Part shown: piece by piece, positions 1-10,249 of the stretch | Numbering within the stretch: position 1 is the first letter of the stretch | Layout: each line of letters opens with the position of its first letter | From: Pseudomonadota bacterium | Lineage (GTDB): Bacteria; Pseudomonadota; Alphaproteobacteria; Rhizobiales; Hyphomicrobiaceae | NCBI GenBank assembly: GCA_018242215.1 | Contig: JAFECG010000026.1 | Span: forward strand, 1 to 64,000 | DNA length: 64,000 nucleotides | Direction of reading: 5' to 3' | Translations under genes and position numbers: made by a program | The notes under the pieces: generated by a model | What the model was told of the DNA's origin: nothing | The model's input: the letters and a program-made list of their open reading frames with translations, nothing else | Databases searched by the model: none

Positions 1-2
1 AT

Positions 3-188
3 ATCAATACCGTTGATCCCCCCTTGCTCGATCACTCATCTTTTACTGTAGATATTGATATTGTAACCACTGATATGGTTTCAGCAAAAGAGGAATCGAT
101 TTGGGAGCGTGTAAATGGTCTTCGAGAGAAAAAAAATTCCGTTTTTGAGGCAATAATTACCGACGCAACAAGGGCGCTATTTCGATGA
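3..188 (+). CDS. C-terminal end of a TIGR04255-type protein (partial at window edge)
   Basis: An open frame enters from the left edge and ends at TGA 186-188, giving 61 residues of a C-terminus. The pattern of acidic beta-strand-like segments (VDIDIVTT), then a helix with WERVNGL, REKKN and a final EAIITDATRALF, resembles the C-terminal end of TIGR04255 family proteins as I remember them. That family is sporadically distributed and has no established function. The stop overlaps the next start as ATGA, so the genes are translationally coupled. Family assignment from such a short fragment is tentative; the missing N-terminal part would decide it. Confidence 0.6.
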   Translation: MNTVDPPLLDHSSFTVDIDIVTTDMVSAKEESIWERVNGLREKKNSVFEAIITDATRALFR

Positions 189-787
189 GGCTGAATTTTC
201 AGGTGTCTTCTCTTGAAAATGTTTCTTCAAAGCTCACTGGTTCTAGCCAGTTAGGACTGCCTCAACTTGAGGGGTCAACGGCTAATACCGCTATCAATAC
301 GATTCATAGAGAGACGAGATCAGTCACCGGTTCGGACGCGTCGTCAGGAGAGGTGATTTCCCTACCGGAGCGGCTTTTTGATAATGCAGCAGAGCTGAAG
401 ATCGACATGTCGGTCGTTGCCATGCACCTGTCTGCGCGCTGGCGAGACGCGATTAGAAGCCAGATCGATCGTTTGCTATCGTGCGACGATTGGGATGACG
501 ATTCCGCCCAAATCGAGCGTGCTTCGTTTAAAACATTTCTTCGATTTTTAGCATTCATGGCTCCCAAAAAAATAGCCGGTCTGGGCGTGTCGGCTAAGGG
601 CACACTACTAGCAGCCTGGCATCTCGATAGGAAGAAAGTGTCGATAGAATTCGGAGTGGATGACAAAGCGAACACTTTCTTTTCGCGCCCAACCGATCGA
701 GGTCAAGAGGTCGTTGTCTGGAGCGGACATATTGGAGAACTTGGAGATTTCATTCAGCGGATAGGTTATATGGACTGTTTGCGCTAG
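185..787 (+). CDS. Uncharacterised protein, middle gene of a three-gene cassette
   Basis: A 200-residue soluble protein with no signal peptide or membrane segment. The N-terminal third is Ser/Thr-rich and probably flexible. The remainder has a helix with ARWRDAIRSQIDRLL, an acidic DDWDDDSAQ turn, a hydrophobic helix and a strand pair around GTLLAAWHLDRKKVSIEF. This resembles a widespread uncharacterised family with an NWDG-like turn and a later G-x-LEW-like strand, but I recall that only from memory. It starts at an ATG overlapping the previous stop and ends one base into the GTG of the next gene. Base composition is more AT-rich than the flanking core genes, which suggests acquisition. Function unknown. 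Confidence 0.75.
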   Translation: MRLNFQVSSLENVSSKLTGSSQLGLPQLEGSTANTAINTIHRETRSVTGSDASSGEVISLPERLFDNAAELKIDMSVVAMHLSARWRDAIRSQIDRLLSCDDWDDDSAQIERASFKTFLRFLAFMAPKKIAGLGVSAKGTLLAAWHLDRKKVSIEFGVDDKANTFFSRPTDRGQEVVVWSGHIGELGDFIQRIGYMDCLR

Positions 788-1296
788 TGGTAAAGAAGAA
801 AAAAGGTACGCCGAATAATCCACGGCGCGATATACCAAGGGAGCACCACGTGGCGCGGTACTGTAATCCTCAAAGGGTTGACCGCGATCCCGAAACGTTG
901 GCAATCCGTGGCGTCTTTCCGCAAGCGTTTGCTTTAAGGCCTGAGATTAGCGAGGAATACTTGTCTCTTCGCCATTTCGAATATTTCGGTGCCGATATCG
1001 ATCAGCAATATAAAAGCGTCGTCGCAGCATTCGAGAGTGCGATCAAGAATGTTCGGCCCACTTCGGCTGTTGCTAGGGTGAAATGTGGTGATTGGTTACG
1101 AGTGGGGGACGAGCGTGGACACAAGCTCCGGATGCGAGATGGCTCGTCCCTGCGGAAACCCGCTTATGTCGAACTTCATGGAATGCCGCGCGATAACTCA
1201 GATCTTGAGTTTCTCGCGATTATTGCGGCTGAGCTTTGCCTTGAGGTGAGAGGCGTAGACCAGATTCGCGAAGTGGTAGTCGGAGATGGGGGATAA
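787..1296 (+). CDS. Uncharacterised protein, third gene of the cassette
   Basis: A 169-residue protein starting at GTG 787, which shares its first base with the TAG of the preceding gene. The N-terminus is very basic (VKKKKG...RRDIPREHH). The centre holds ARYCNPQRVD, VFPQAFALR and EEYLSLRHFEYFG, a layout similar to small uncharacterised proteins that have an F-x-LR ... YLS-x-x-xxE core. No catalytic motif is evident. The one-base overlap makes co-translation with the upstream gene likely, so the three proteins probably work together. Function unknown; it could be a binding or adaptor subunit, which is inference only. Confidence 0.7.
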   Translation: MVKKKKGTPNNPRRDIPREHHVARYCNPQRVDRDPETLAIRGVFPQAFALRPEISEEYLSLRHFEYFGADIDQQYKSVVAAFESAIKNVRPTSAVARVKCGDWLRVGDERGHKLRMRDGSSLRKPAYVELHGMPRDNSDLEFLAIIAAELCLEVRGVDQIREVVVGDGG

Positions 1297-1367
1297 TCGC
1301 TGCTCGCAACTTTTTGTGCGGCGATCAAGTCTGGGCGGAGCAAGCTATCCGTAAGCGTGAGAGCCAA

Positions 1368-4415
<3,048 letters not shown>

Positions 4416-4548
4416 GACCTGAGGTCTATCCGAGGGGCGCGGGACGGGCAATGCGACGCGGCGGGAGTGGCCTTAGATGGCGGGGGAGATCCAGCCTTTC
4501 AAGGGGTTATCCGGCACCGAAGCTCGGCAGGGGGCGCTGAGAACCGTC

Positions 4549-5046
4549 TCAGCTTTGCAGTTTGGCCCGGCGAGATCGGGCCCGAATTCGTCCGTCGATG
4601 GAGAGAGGGCCGGCGCCACCGATGCAAAGCGCCACCAGCCCGGCGAGATAGAGCAGGTCGGTCTCATATCCCGGTTGTCCGAAGTGAGCGCCTGACGCGT
4701 CGAAGGACTGAAGCTTTATGGAGCTGAAGCCGTTCGGCAGGTGCACCGAAAATATCGCGACGAGAAGGACAATGCCCATCGCAATTGCCGCGAGAGGAAC
4801 GAACGCGCCGATCAGGATCAGCGCGCCGCCGACGATCTCGACCGCAATCGTCGCAAGGGCGAGCAGATCGGCGAAAGGCATTCCTAGCGCATGAAGGATG
4901 CCTGCAAAGTTTTCCCAGCCACGCGCCAATTTCGCATAACCGTGCTCGATGAAGCCGAACCCTATGATCAGGCGCAGGGGCAGCGCGTACCAAGCGGTTG
5001 GCAACGGCAACGGCGCCGTGGAAAGTTTGATGATGTCGAATGTCAT
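4549..5046 (-). CDS. DoxX family membrane protein
   Basis: A 165-residue protein with about four hydrophobic segments and the DoxX-type N-terminus (LPLRLIIGFGFIEHGYAKL, then GMPFADLLALATIAVEIVGGALILIG). DoxX-like proteins are small inner-membrane proteins tied to quinone or redox functions in some organisms; the substrate here cannot be told. The C-terminus is basic (RIRARSRRAK). An AGGAGGA stretch lies about 13 bases before the ATG. It is the first of several accessory genes lying between uvrA and ssb, which are commonly adjacent and divergent in related bacteria. Confidence 0.88.
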   Translation of the reverse strand: MTFDIIKLSTAPLPLPTAWYALPLRLIIGFGFIEHGYAKLARGWENFAGILHALGMPFADLLALATIAVEIVGGALILIGAFVPLAAIAMGIVLLVAIFSVHLPNGFSSIKLQSFDASGAHFGQPGYETDLLYLAGLVALCIGGAGPLSIDGRIRARSRRAKLQS

Positions 5047-5498
5047 AAGTTTATGCGTGTCCTCCTCTTGCTTCGTGGCAGGAGGGTTTCGCCGCCCGAC
5101 CCGGAAGTGTTACGGGTCAAGCTGTGATCTCGGGTTTGTCCGGAGGCTCATCACGTGATCGGGGCGGGGGCAATCTGGATGTGATCCTGTTTCCCCTTGC
5201 CATGGATGGCCGCCTGCGCGGCCATGACGTGAGAGGACGATACTGTCATTCCGGCGCAGAACTTACCCTGGTGAAGGGCGGCCCGGACGCCCAAATCACA
5301 ATATCGCGTGGTTTATCCTGGTCCGGGGTGCTGGCCTTCGCCGACGGGATGGAGGGAAGCGCGCGTCCGAAGCCAAGCGAAACGTGGTTCAGTGGTCAGC
5401 CGTTCACGTGCGTGTCAGCTGGCGGCCAGCATTCAGCCTTGACGGCGTCCTATGGCCTGCGAAAAGCAAACGCGGGGCGGTATCGAGGGGCTGATCCA
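5047..5498. other. Intergenic stretch without a gene
   Basis: About 450 bases with no convincing coding sequence. The frame that continues upstream from the next gene has atypical composition and no ribosome site. It contains one dispersed palindromic repeat near 5201-5230. Confidence 0.6.
5201..5230. repeat. Dispersed palindromic repeat (GGATGGCCGC ... GCGGCCATGAC type)
   Basis: GGATGGCCGC followed by TGC and GCGGCCATGAC forms a short hairpin. Related motifs lie near 13309-13330 and 17103-17130 in this window, always between genes. Confidence 0.55.
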
Positions 5499-6104
5499 AT
5501 GGCAGACGCGACGTCACTTCTAACAAATCCGGCGCATCCGGTGAATCGGACCTTGTCGGTGATCAAGCTCTTGGTGCTTGCCGTCTCGGTCGCAGCGGCG
5601 GTGCCCACCGCGCGCAATCTTTATTTCTCCTGGAAGAATGACGTTCCATTCAGCCAGGTCGATCATCGCCTGGCGCAGGCGGATCTCTTTGAAAAGAATT
5701 TCGATTGCAAGATCGATTATCGCTCGTTGGTCATGACGGGCAGCGAAAAGATCGACGTCGGCACCTGTAAGAAGACGGGCGATATCTCGATCCGTGTCAG
5801 CGGCAACGGCCAGACGAACTATGAGTGGATCGCATTCGATCGGTTGCCGAAGCCGAAATCGAAATCGGCCAGCCTCATCGATCTCGTCGTCTCGCGTGCA
5901 TTCGCAGACGAACTCCCGCGCCAGGATCAGTCGGTCGTTGTCGCGCAGGATGCATCTGTGCTCTGCCAAGCCAAATCCGGCGACAACATCATTCGCATCG
6001 TGCAGTCCGGCGGGCAATGCACGCGCGAGACGGTTTCGATTTTCCGTGGCTCCGTCGAGAAGAGTGTGACGGTGCCCTGCGACAAAGCATGTCCTATTAA
6101 GTAG
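5499..6104 (+). CDS. Membrane-anchored hypothetical protein
   Basis: 201 residues. One hydrophobic segment (about residues 20-38, LSVIKLLVLAVSVAAAVP) acts as a membrane anchor or uncleaved signal. A periplasmic part with several cysteines follows (FDCKID, VGTCKKTGD, VLCQAK, GGQCTRE, VPCDKACPIK), which may form disulphides. I do not recognise the family. The start at ATG 5499 is chosen because GAGGGG precedes it at a usual distance and the hydrophobic segment begins soon after. A palindromic element begins at the last base of the stop codon and probably ends transcription. Function unknown. Confidence 0.75.
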   Translation: MADATSLLTNPAHPVNRTLSVIKLLVLAVSVAAAVPTARNLYFSWKNDVPFSQVDHRLAQADLFEKNFDCKIDYRSLVMTGSEKIDVGTCKKTGDISIRVSGNGQTNYEWIAFDRLPKPKSKSASLIDLVVSRAFADELPRQDQSVVVAQDASVLCQAKSGDNIIRIVQSGGQCTRETVSIFRGSVEKSVTVPCDKACPIK

Positions 6105-6142
6105 CGCGTGCGACTCCGCTGTGCGGAACCGGCCGCACGCGC
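6104..6142 (+). repeat. Palindromic element directly after a stop codon
   Basis: Outer arms GCGCGTGCG (6104-6112) and CGCACGCGC (6134-6142) are perfectly complementary; the inner stem is TCCGC-TGT-GCGGA followed by an ACCGGCC variant of the family signature. It begins at the last base of the TAG of the preceding gene, so it may act as a transcription terminator or 3' stabiliser. Confidence 0.7.
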
Positions 6143-6195
6143 GAGCTTGTTGAAACGTTCTTCGGATCGATCACGCACGTTCCCACGTAGCTAAT

Positions 6196-6244
6196 CGTCA
6201 TCCCTGCCTGCGACGCAGCTTCGCCGCGCTCGGCCGAGGATGAC
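6196..6244. repeat. Dispersed intergenic repeat (GGCCGAGGATGAC type)
   Basis: Bases 6211-6242 match 52244-52275 over 32 bases with a single mismatch, both between genes. The end GCCGAGGATGAC is shared with copies near 36981-37031, 43762-43790 and 56693-56717. Confidence 0.75.
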
Positions 6245-6278
6245 GTTGGTTTGATCACGACAACGAGGGGGTCCGTCT

Positions 6279-6671
6279 TCACCACTTCTCTTTCTGCGGC
6301 AATCCGTCGGCGATGTCGTAGTAGTCGGACTTCGAAGCGACGAAGATGTGCTCGGCGATCTTGAGGTCAGTCGGCTTATCGATTGTTCCGGCGGTGATGT
6401 AGATATCGTTTGCGCCGTCCTGCTTCCAGAATACGTTGCCGCCACAGCGCGCACAAAATCCGCGACGGCCTGTCTCCGAGGATTCATACCAGCGCAGCGT
6501 TTCGTCGCTGAGAAGTTTCAGATCGTCAGCTGCGCAACGCGTCATGGCCGCGAAGTTTCCACTCGTCTTGGCACATTGCGAGCAATGGCATGCGAGAACT
6601 GGATGAAGCTCACCATCAATTTCAAAACGCACGCCTTGGCAGAGGCAGCTTCCTGTCTTTTGAACGGCCAT
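6279..6671 (-). CDS. GFA family protein (glutathione-dependent formaldehyde-activating fold)
   Basis: About 130 residues with the GFA/CENP-V zinc pattern: GSCLCQGVRF, then CHCSQC with AKTSGN, then GFCARCGGNVF, giving the two zinc sites of the family. The family is named after an enzyme first described as speeding formaldehyde condensation with glutathione, but most members have no proven activity. In a putative methylotroph a role with formaldehyde adducts is plausible but unproven. ATG 6671 is preferred because MAVQKTGSCLC begins right at the domain; ATG 6692 is also in frame. A second, divergent GFA protein lies at 26969-27394. Confidence 0.85.
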   Translation of the reverse strand: MAVQKTGSCLCQGVRFEIDGELHPVLACHCSQCAKTSGNFAAMTRCAADDLKLLSDETLRWYESSETGRRGFCARCGGNVFWKQDGANDIYITAGTIDKPTDLKIAEHIFVASKSDYYDIADGLPQKEKW

Positions 6672-7198
6672 AAGTAATGGAGATCCTTTCATGCGCGCAT
6701 TTGTAGAAAGCGGATCAAGGATAGTGATCGCTGGGATGGCGCAAAATACCAGCGATAATTGTGATCATCTCCTCCGCGATGACAACTTGACGACACGAGA
6801 TTTGAGGCACACATTTATTCTTGTGACGGTGTCGCTCTCGCGCGCTGTTCCGGTAAATGCGTCTCGGCCGAGGGGCCGATGAGCTGCGGAATGGAAACGC
6901 GAGCCATACCGGTTCAGGCGACGTGTAAGGTCCGTGAACCGGAATGGAATGCGGCAAGCGTGACGATGAAACATCGAGGAGAGGAGATGACTCCACCGGG
7001 TTATCAGACAGGACCTCGAGACTCGTTCACGGGGTCAGCAGCTTGACGGGCGCTCTCGAGATTTTGGCCGCGTCTTGTTCAGCTGTCGCAACGACAATTT
7101 GGCTAACTCGTACGAGGGCGGCGGCTTGCGTGGTCGCCAGAGCCTCGCGTTCAAAGGCCCGGTTTTAGTCTGGGCGAACCATCGAAGGTAAAACACAC

Positions 7199-7239
7199 AA
7201 CCCCGCGCGAATCCGAGGATTCGGCGGGGTTAGTTTTTT
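7199..7239 (+). terminator. Strong intrinsic terminator with no protein gene in front
   Basis: Arms AACCCCGC (7199-7206) and GCGGGGTT (7224-7231) enclose a second stem CGAATC/GATTCG, followed by six T (7234-7239). The neighbouring protein genes run leftwards, so this rightward terminator has no obvious protein gene. On the other strand it could weakly serve the gene ending at 7451. Confidence 0.8.
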
Positions 7240-7251
7240 GTCTTTTTGACT

Positions 7252-7292
7252 GTCGCTTCCGACTCCGCTTCGCGGAGCCTGCCGGAAGCGAC
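7252..7292 (+). repeat. Palindromic element between genes
   Basis: Outer arms GTCGCTTCCG (7252-7261) and CGGAAGCGAC (7283-7292) are perfect; the inner stem CTCCGC/GCGGAG closes on a TTC loop. Same architecture as the copies at 3541, 6104, 8711 and 60330. Confidence 0.75.
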
Positions 7293-7450
7293 GGGTTTGT
7301 TGGATCAAGCCGCAACGAGTTCATGCCGTGAGGCTCGTCGTTGATCCCGGCCTGCGGCGGGATGACGTTTGAATTGGGAGTGTCTTCGGCGAGTCAGACG
7401 CTGATCCCCGGCCTTCGACGCAACTCCTTCGAAAAACGGGACGCGCGAGA

Positions 7451-7819
7451 TCAGTCCTTGTGGTTCGTGATCGCGACGAAGGTATCGTCGTTTTGGCAAC
7501 GGCGCTCGTGCATCAGGAAATCGTAATAGCCGCAGCGGCCGGAGCCTGGGTAATCGCGGCACGCAAACGGGCGCGCCTTGTAGATTGTGCAGCGGCGCAA
7601 TTTCGTATCGAAGAACTGGCAGATGCGGCCGTAGTGTTTATCGCGCTTGCGGCGCATGACGTACTTATGGCCGTGAGCCTCCCGCGTGAAGCGGCGCTTC
7701 GCGGTCTCGTATTTCAGCTTGAAATGCCTGGCGAGGCGTTCGACGTCGCGCTTGTTCAGCGCAATCACCGGATACGAACAGCAGTATCCTGGGCAGTTCA
7801 AACAATTGTACTGAGCCAT
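7451..7819 (-). CDS. YkgJ-like cysteine cluster protein
   Basis: About 122 residues from ATG 7819. It has the cysteine pattern of the YkgJ / zinc-or-iron-chelating family: NCLNCPGYCCSYPV at the start, CQFFD and CTIYKARPFACRDYPGSGRCG in the second half. These proteins bind a metal or iron-sulphur centre; their role is not well established. The frame can be extended to 7894 with the less typical MTAAAHHLW; the start at MAQYNC just before the first cysteines is more likely. A perfect SOS-type box lies 160 bases upstream (7979-7993), so DNA damage could in principle influence this gene. Confidence 0.82.
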   Translation of the reverse strand: MAQYNCLNCPGYCCSYPVIALNKRDVERLARHFKLKYETAKRRFTREAHGHKYVMRRKRDKHYGRICQFFDTKLRRCTIYKARPFACRDYPGSGRCGYYDFLMHERRCQNDDTFVAITNHKD

Positions 7820-8192
7820 TTGAGGCTTTGGTGCTCCCCGCATACCCACGCCGATCTCTGACAACGGCCATAGATGATGGGCGGCGGCAGTCAAGAAGAC
7901 ATTCTCGGCGCATGACGGCGAGCGAAGCTCGGCGGGGACTTACGCGCTTGCGCGGGGGACCCCCGTGCTCTATATGTAGAACAATTAGAGAACGTCCATT
8001 GCTGCCGCGATCGTGTGGACAACGGCAAATGAAGGGAAGAAGGCGAGGGTCCGAGCCTTTATGGTCGGCTCGAGATTCCGCTCTTTCCGAGGGGCGTGTT
8101 GATGCAACTCAGTAGGCCTGGCGGGACTGCCGCCGGCTTCGCGGTGCGGAGGCCGTACTTCCCATCGTGTGTCAGTCAAGGAGACGAGCGAA
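7820..8192. other. Divergent promoter region between the YkgJ-like gene and ssb
   Basis: About 370 bases without a gene. It carries the SOS box at 7979-7993 and presumably the promoters for ssb to the right and the YkgJ-like gene to the left. No clear second operator was seen. Confidence 0.6.
7979..7993. promoter_or_regulatory. LexA (SOS) box, alphaproteobacterial type
   Basis: GAAC-AATTAGA-GAAC; on the reverse strand GTTC-N7-GTTC, the direct-repeat box established for LexA in Rhodobacter and other Alphaproteobacteria. It is an exact match and lies 200 bases upstream of ssb. In related bacteria a shared box often serves divergent uvrA and ssb. Confidence 0.8.
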
Positions 8193-8705
8193 ATGGCAGG
8201 ATCCGTCAACAAGGTCATTCTGGTCGGCAATGTCGGCAAGGATCCGGAGATCCGCCGCACGCAGGATGGCCGCCCGATCGCCAACCTCAGCATCGCGACG
8301 AGCGATACGTGGCGCGACAAGCAGACGGGTGAGCGCAAGGAAAAAACTGAATGGCATCGCGTCGTCGTGTTCAGCGAGCCCTTGTGCAAGATCATCGAGC
8401 AGTACGTGAAGAAGGGCGCGAAGCTCTACATCGAGGGCGCGCTGCAGACCCGCAAATGGACGGACCAGAGCGGTGCAGAGAAGTATTCCACCGAGGTCGT
8501 GATACAAGGCTACAATGGCACGTTGACGATGCTCGACGGTGCGGGCGGCGGACGCGGTGCGTCGATCGGCATGCAGGAGAGCGGCCCCGATTACGCGTCC
8601 GACGGCGGCTTCGGAGCGAGTTCGGGTGAGACGCGGCGCGTTGCCAAAAGCGGCGGCGCAAAGGGTGGTTTCGACAAGGCGCTCGACGACGAGATTCCGT
8701 TTTGA
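8193..8705 (+). CDS. ssb: Single-stranded DNA-binding protein
   Basis: SSB coats single-stranded DNA in replication, repair and recombination and recruits partners through its C-terminal tip. Seen: an OB-fold beginning [57 protein letters not shown]; a Gly/Ser-rich linker; and the acidic tip DDEIPF. At 170 residues it has the usual length. ATG 8193 follows AAGGAG at 8178-8183 with good spacing; the in-frame GTG 8169 adds only eight residues. A palindromic element sits immediately behind the stop. SOS control is likely from the box at 7979. Confidence 0.97.
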   Translation: MAGSVNKVILVGNVGKDPEIRRTQDGRPIANLSIATSDTWRDKQTGERKEKTEWHRVVVFSEPLCKIIEQYVKKGAKLYIEGALQTRKWTDQSGAEKYSTEVVIQGYNGTLTMLDGAGGGRGASIGMQESGPDYASDGGFGASSGETRRVAKSGGAKGGFDKALDDEIPF

Positions 8706-8710
8706 TTTGG

Positions 8711-8750
8711 CGTGTGACGGCTCGCGTTCCGCGAGCCGGCCGCCGCCCAC
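8711..8750 (+). repeat. Palindromic element behind ssb
   Basis: Inner stem GGCTCGC/GCGAGCC (8719-8737) followed by GGCCGCC; outer arms pair imperfectly. It starts five bases after the ssb stop and probably serves as its transcription terminator. Confidence 0.65.
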
Positions 8751-8998
8751 GGGCTGAATTGGCCATTTGACATAGCGCATGTCGGCGCGCGTTGGGTGGG
8801 ACCATGGATACGATGTGTTGAGTTCGCGCTTGGCAACCGGTTCTCTACGAGAGAGCCGTCAAGGGCAACGAGGTAGAGGGACCGGTCGTTGGCGGTATTC
8901 GCAGATGTTGTGCGTATCTAATTAGCGGCGCTGCCAACGACACGGAACGCAGACACCACCAGCTTTCGGTTTTGGAAGGACGGTGCTCCCAATTGTCC

Positions 8999-9020
8999 TC
9001 CTCGGCTTTATACCGAGGAT
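8999..9020 (-). repeat. Dispersed hairpin repeat (ATCCTCGG-ATAAAG-CCGAGGA type)
   Basis: The reverse strand reads ATCCTCGGTATAAAGCCGAG, matching the plus strand at 43766-43785 except for one base. Small hairpins of this kind are common between genes in Alphaproteobacteria. Confidence 0.7.
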
Positions 9021-9114
9021 CTATCGGGCAGGGCGCTCGCGGGTGGATCCTCGAGACGAACTTGAACATGACCTCGTGCAGCGGCGAGATTGTCGGCCGA
9101 GACGTGCTGTCCGC

Positions 9115-10098
9115 TTAATGCGCGGAACTGCCAACGACGCGGAGGCCGGATGAGTCCTTATTGGCTTGAAATGCCTGCTCCGACTGAACCTCGATAAAGA
9201 GATGCTGGACCTCCGGATAGCGCGATTTGATTGCGTTCTGCAGTCGTGCCGTCACGTCCTCGACGGTTCTGGCGCTCACCCAATCCTCGAAATCGACGCT
9301 TGCCGTCACGAGCACGTCCTGAGGACCCAAGTGCATGGTCCGTATTTCATTGATGGCGCGGATCGGCTTATCGGGTCCGGCTTCCCGTGCGACGATCTCT
9401 CGGAGGCCTGTCTGGACGGCGCGCGACGCTGACTCGCCGACGATCAGTGACCGGATTTCGATCGACATGAACGCGGCGACGAAGGCAAGGACGCAGCCGA
9501 TGAGGATCGACGCGATGCCGTCGGCCCACTCGTAGCCGCCGAAATCCGCAGCCAGCGTTCCGACAAGCGCGATCAGCAGGCCCGCGATGGCGGCCGCGTC
9601 TTCAAGCACGATGGCGAAAAGGGATGGGTCTTTCGAGGCGCGAAGGGCGGCGACGAAGCCGAGGCCCGACGACCTCCGGCGCATGTTGAATTCGCGGACC
9701 GCTTTCACCATCGAATAACCTTCGAGCGCAATCGCGACGAACAGAACCGCGTAGACCCAGAAGACGTCGCGCAACGGATGCGGCCGCAGGATTTTCTCGA
9801 TGCCTTCGTAGATCGCGACACCGGCGCCGAGGGCGAACAGCACCATCGCAACGATGAAGCTCCAGAAGTAGATTTCCTTGCCGTAGCCGAACGGATGTTG
9901 CGCATCGGGCGGCCGCGCGGCGCGGCTGATGCCAAAGAGCAGAAGAAGCTGGTTCGAGGTGTCGACAAGCGAGTGGATCGCTTCGGACGCCATCGCGGAC
10001 GACTGCGTCCAGGCGGCGGCGATGAATTTCGCAACGGCAATGCCGAGATTGCAGGCAAAGGCGACGAAAATTACGGCTTTCGATCCGCCGGCTTCCAC
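9115..10098 (-). CDS. Cation diffusion facilitator family transporter
   Basis: A 327-residue CDF protein. These are inner-membrane divalent metal/proton antiporters (zinc, iron, manganese, cobalt). Six membrane segments are predicted from the hydrophobic blocks. Seen: SEAIHSLVDTSNQ in the second segment with the H-x3-D metal pair; HPFGYGKE, typical of the SLC30A9-like branch; and ALRASKDPSLFAIVLEDAAAIAG in the fifth, where Glu-Asp replaces the usual H/D pair. A C-terminal cytoplasmic ferredoxin-like domain (EIRTMHLGPQDVLVTASVDF) follows. The start is GTG 10098 without a strong ribosome site. The metal specificity cannot be read from the sequence. Confidence 0.92.
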   Translation of the reverse strand: MEAGGSKAVIFVAFACNLGIAVAKFIAAAWTQSSAMASEAIHSLVDTSNQLLLLFGISRAARPPDAQHPFGYGKEIYFWSFIVAMVLFALGAGVAIYEGIEKILRPHPLRDVFWVYAVLFVAIALEGYSMVKAVREFNMRRRSSGLGFVAALRASKDPSLFAIVLEDAAAIAGLLIALVGTLAADFGGYEWADGIASILIGCVLAFVAAFMSIEIRSLIVGESASRAVQTGLREIVAREAGPDKPIRAINEIRTMHLGPQDVLVTASVDFEDWVSARTVEDVTARLQNAIKSRYPEVQHLFIEVQSEQAFQANKDSSGLRVVGSSAH

Positions 10099-10249
10099 GC
10101 TTACCGTTTCTCCGTTTCAGGGTCCCTCTGTCATCCGTAACCGAAAGCGGGCGGAGGCGTCCAGACGATAAGCGACGTCGCACACGATGACGGCTCCCGT
10201 TGAAGGGCACGACACAGCACGCGGATGTGCCGCTTTCTGCTCGCGCGCG

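Larger units (their letters stand above)
6693..7450. other. Long intergenic stretch with inverted repeats and an orphan terminator
   Basis: Nearly 760 bases without a convincing protein gene. It holds CCGGTTCA ... TGAACCGG (around 6918-6951), CTCGAGA ... TCTCGAG enclosing a further GTCA/TGAC hairpin (around 7014-7060), an intrinsic terminator facing right at 7199-7239, a palindromic element at 7252-7292 and further repeat fragments at about 7337-7430. It could encode a non-coding RNA. Confidence 0.5.
8706..9114. other. Intergenic stretch with two repeat elements
   Basis: About 410 bases with no supported gene. It contains the palindromic element at 8711-8750 behind ssb and a CCTCGG ... CCGAGG hairpin at 9000-9018. 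The reverse complement of 8999-9020 matches 43766-43787 with a single difference apart from the end. Confidence 0.6.

Noticed and set aside
1-1296. Prophage or insertion sequence at the left edge
   Set aside because: No transposase, integrase, terminal inverted repeats or phage-like protein is visible; composition alone is not enough.
5124-5498. N-terminal extension of the gene at 5499-6104
   Set aside because: The extension crosses a dispersed repeat, has no coding-like composition and no ribosome site; GAGGGG favours ATG 5499.
7084-7110. Possible tmRNA tag-like sequence (GCAACGACAATTTGGCT)
   Set aside because: In the frame giving N-D-N-L-A no stop follows after a tag-sized peptide, and no tRNA-like acceptor or T-arm could be found nearby.
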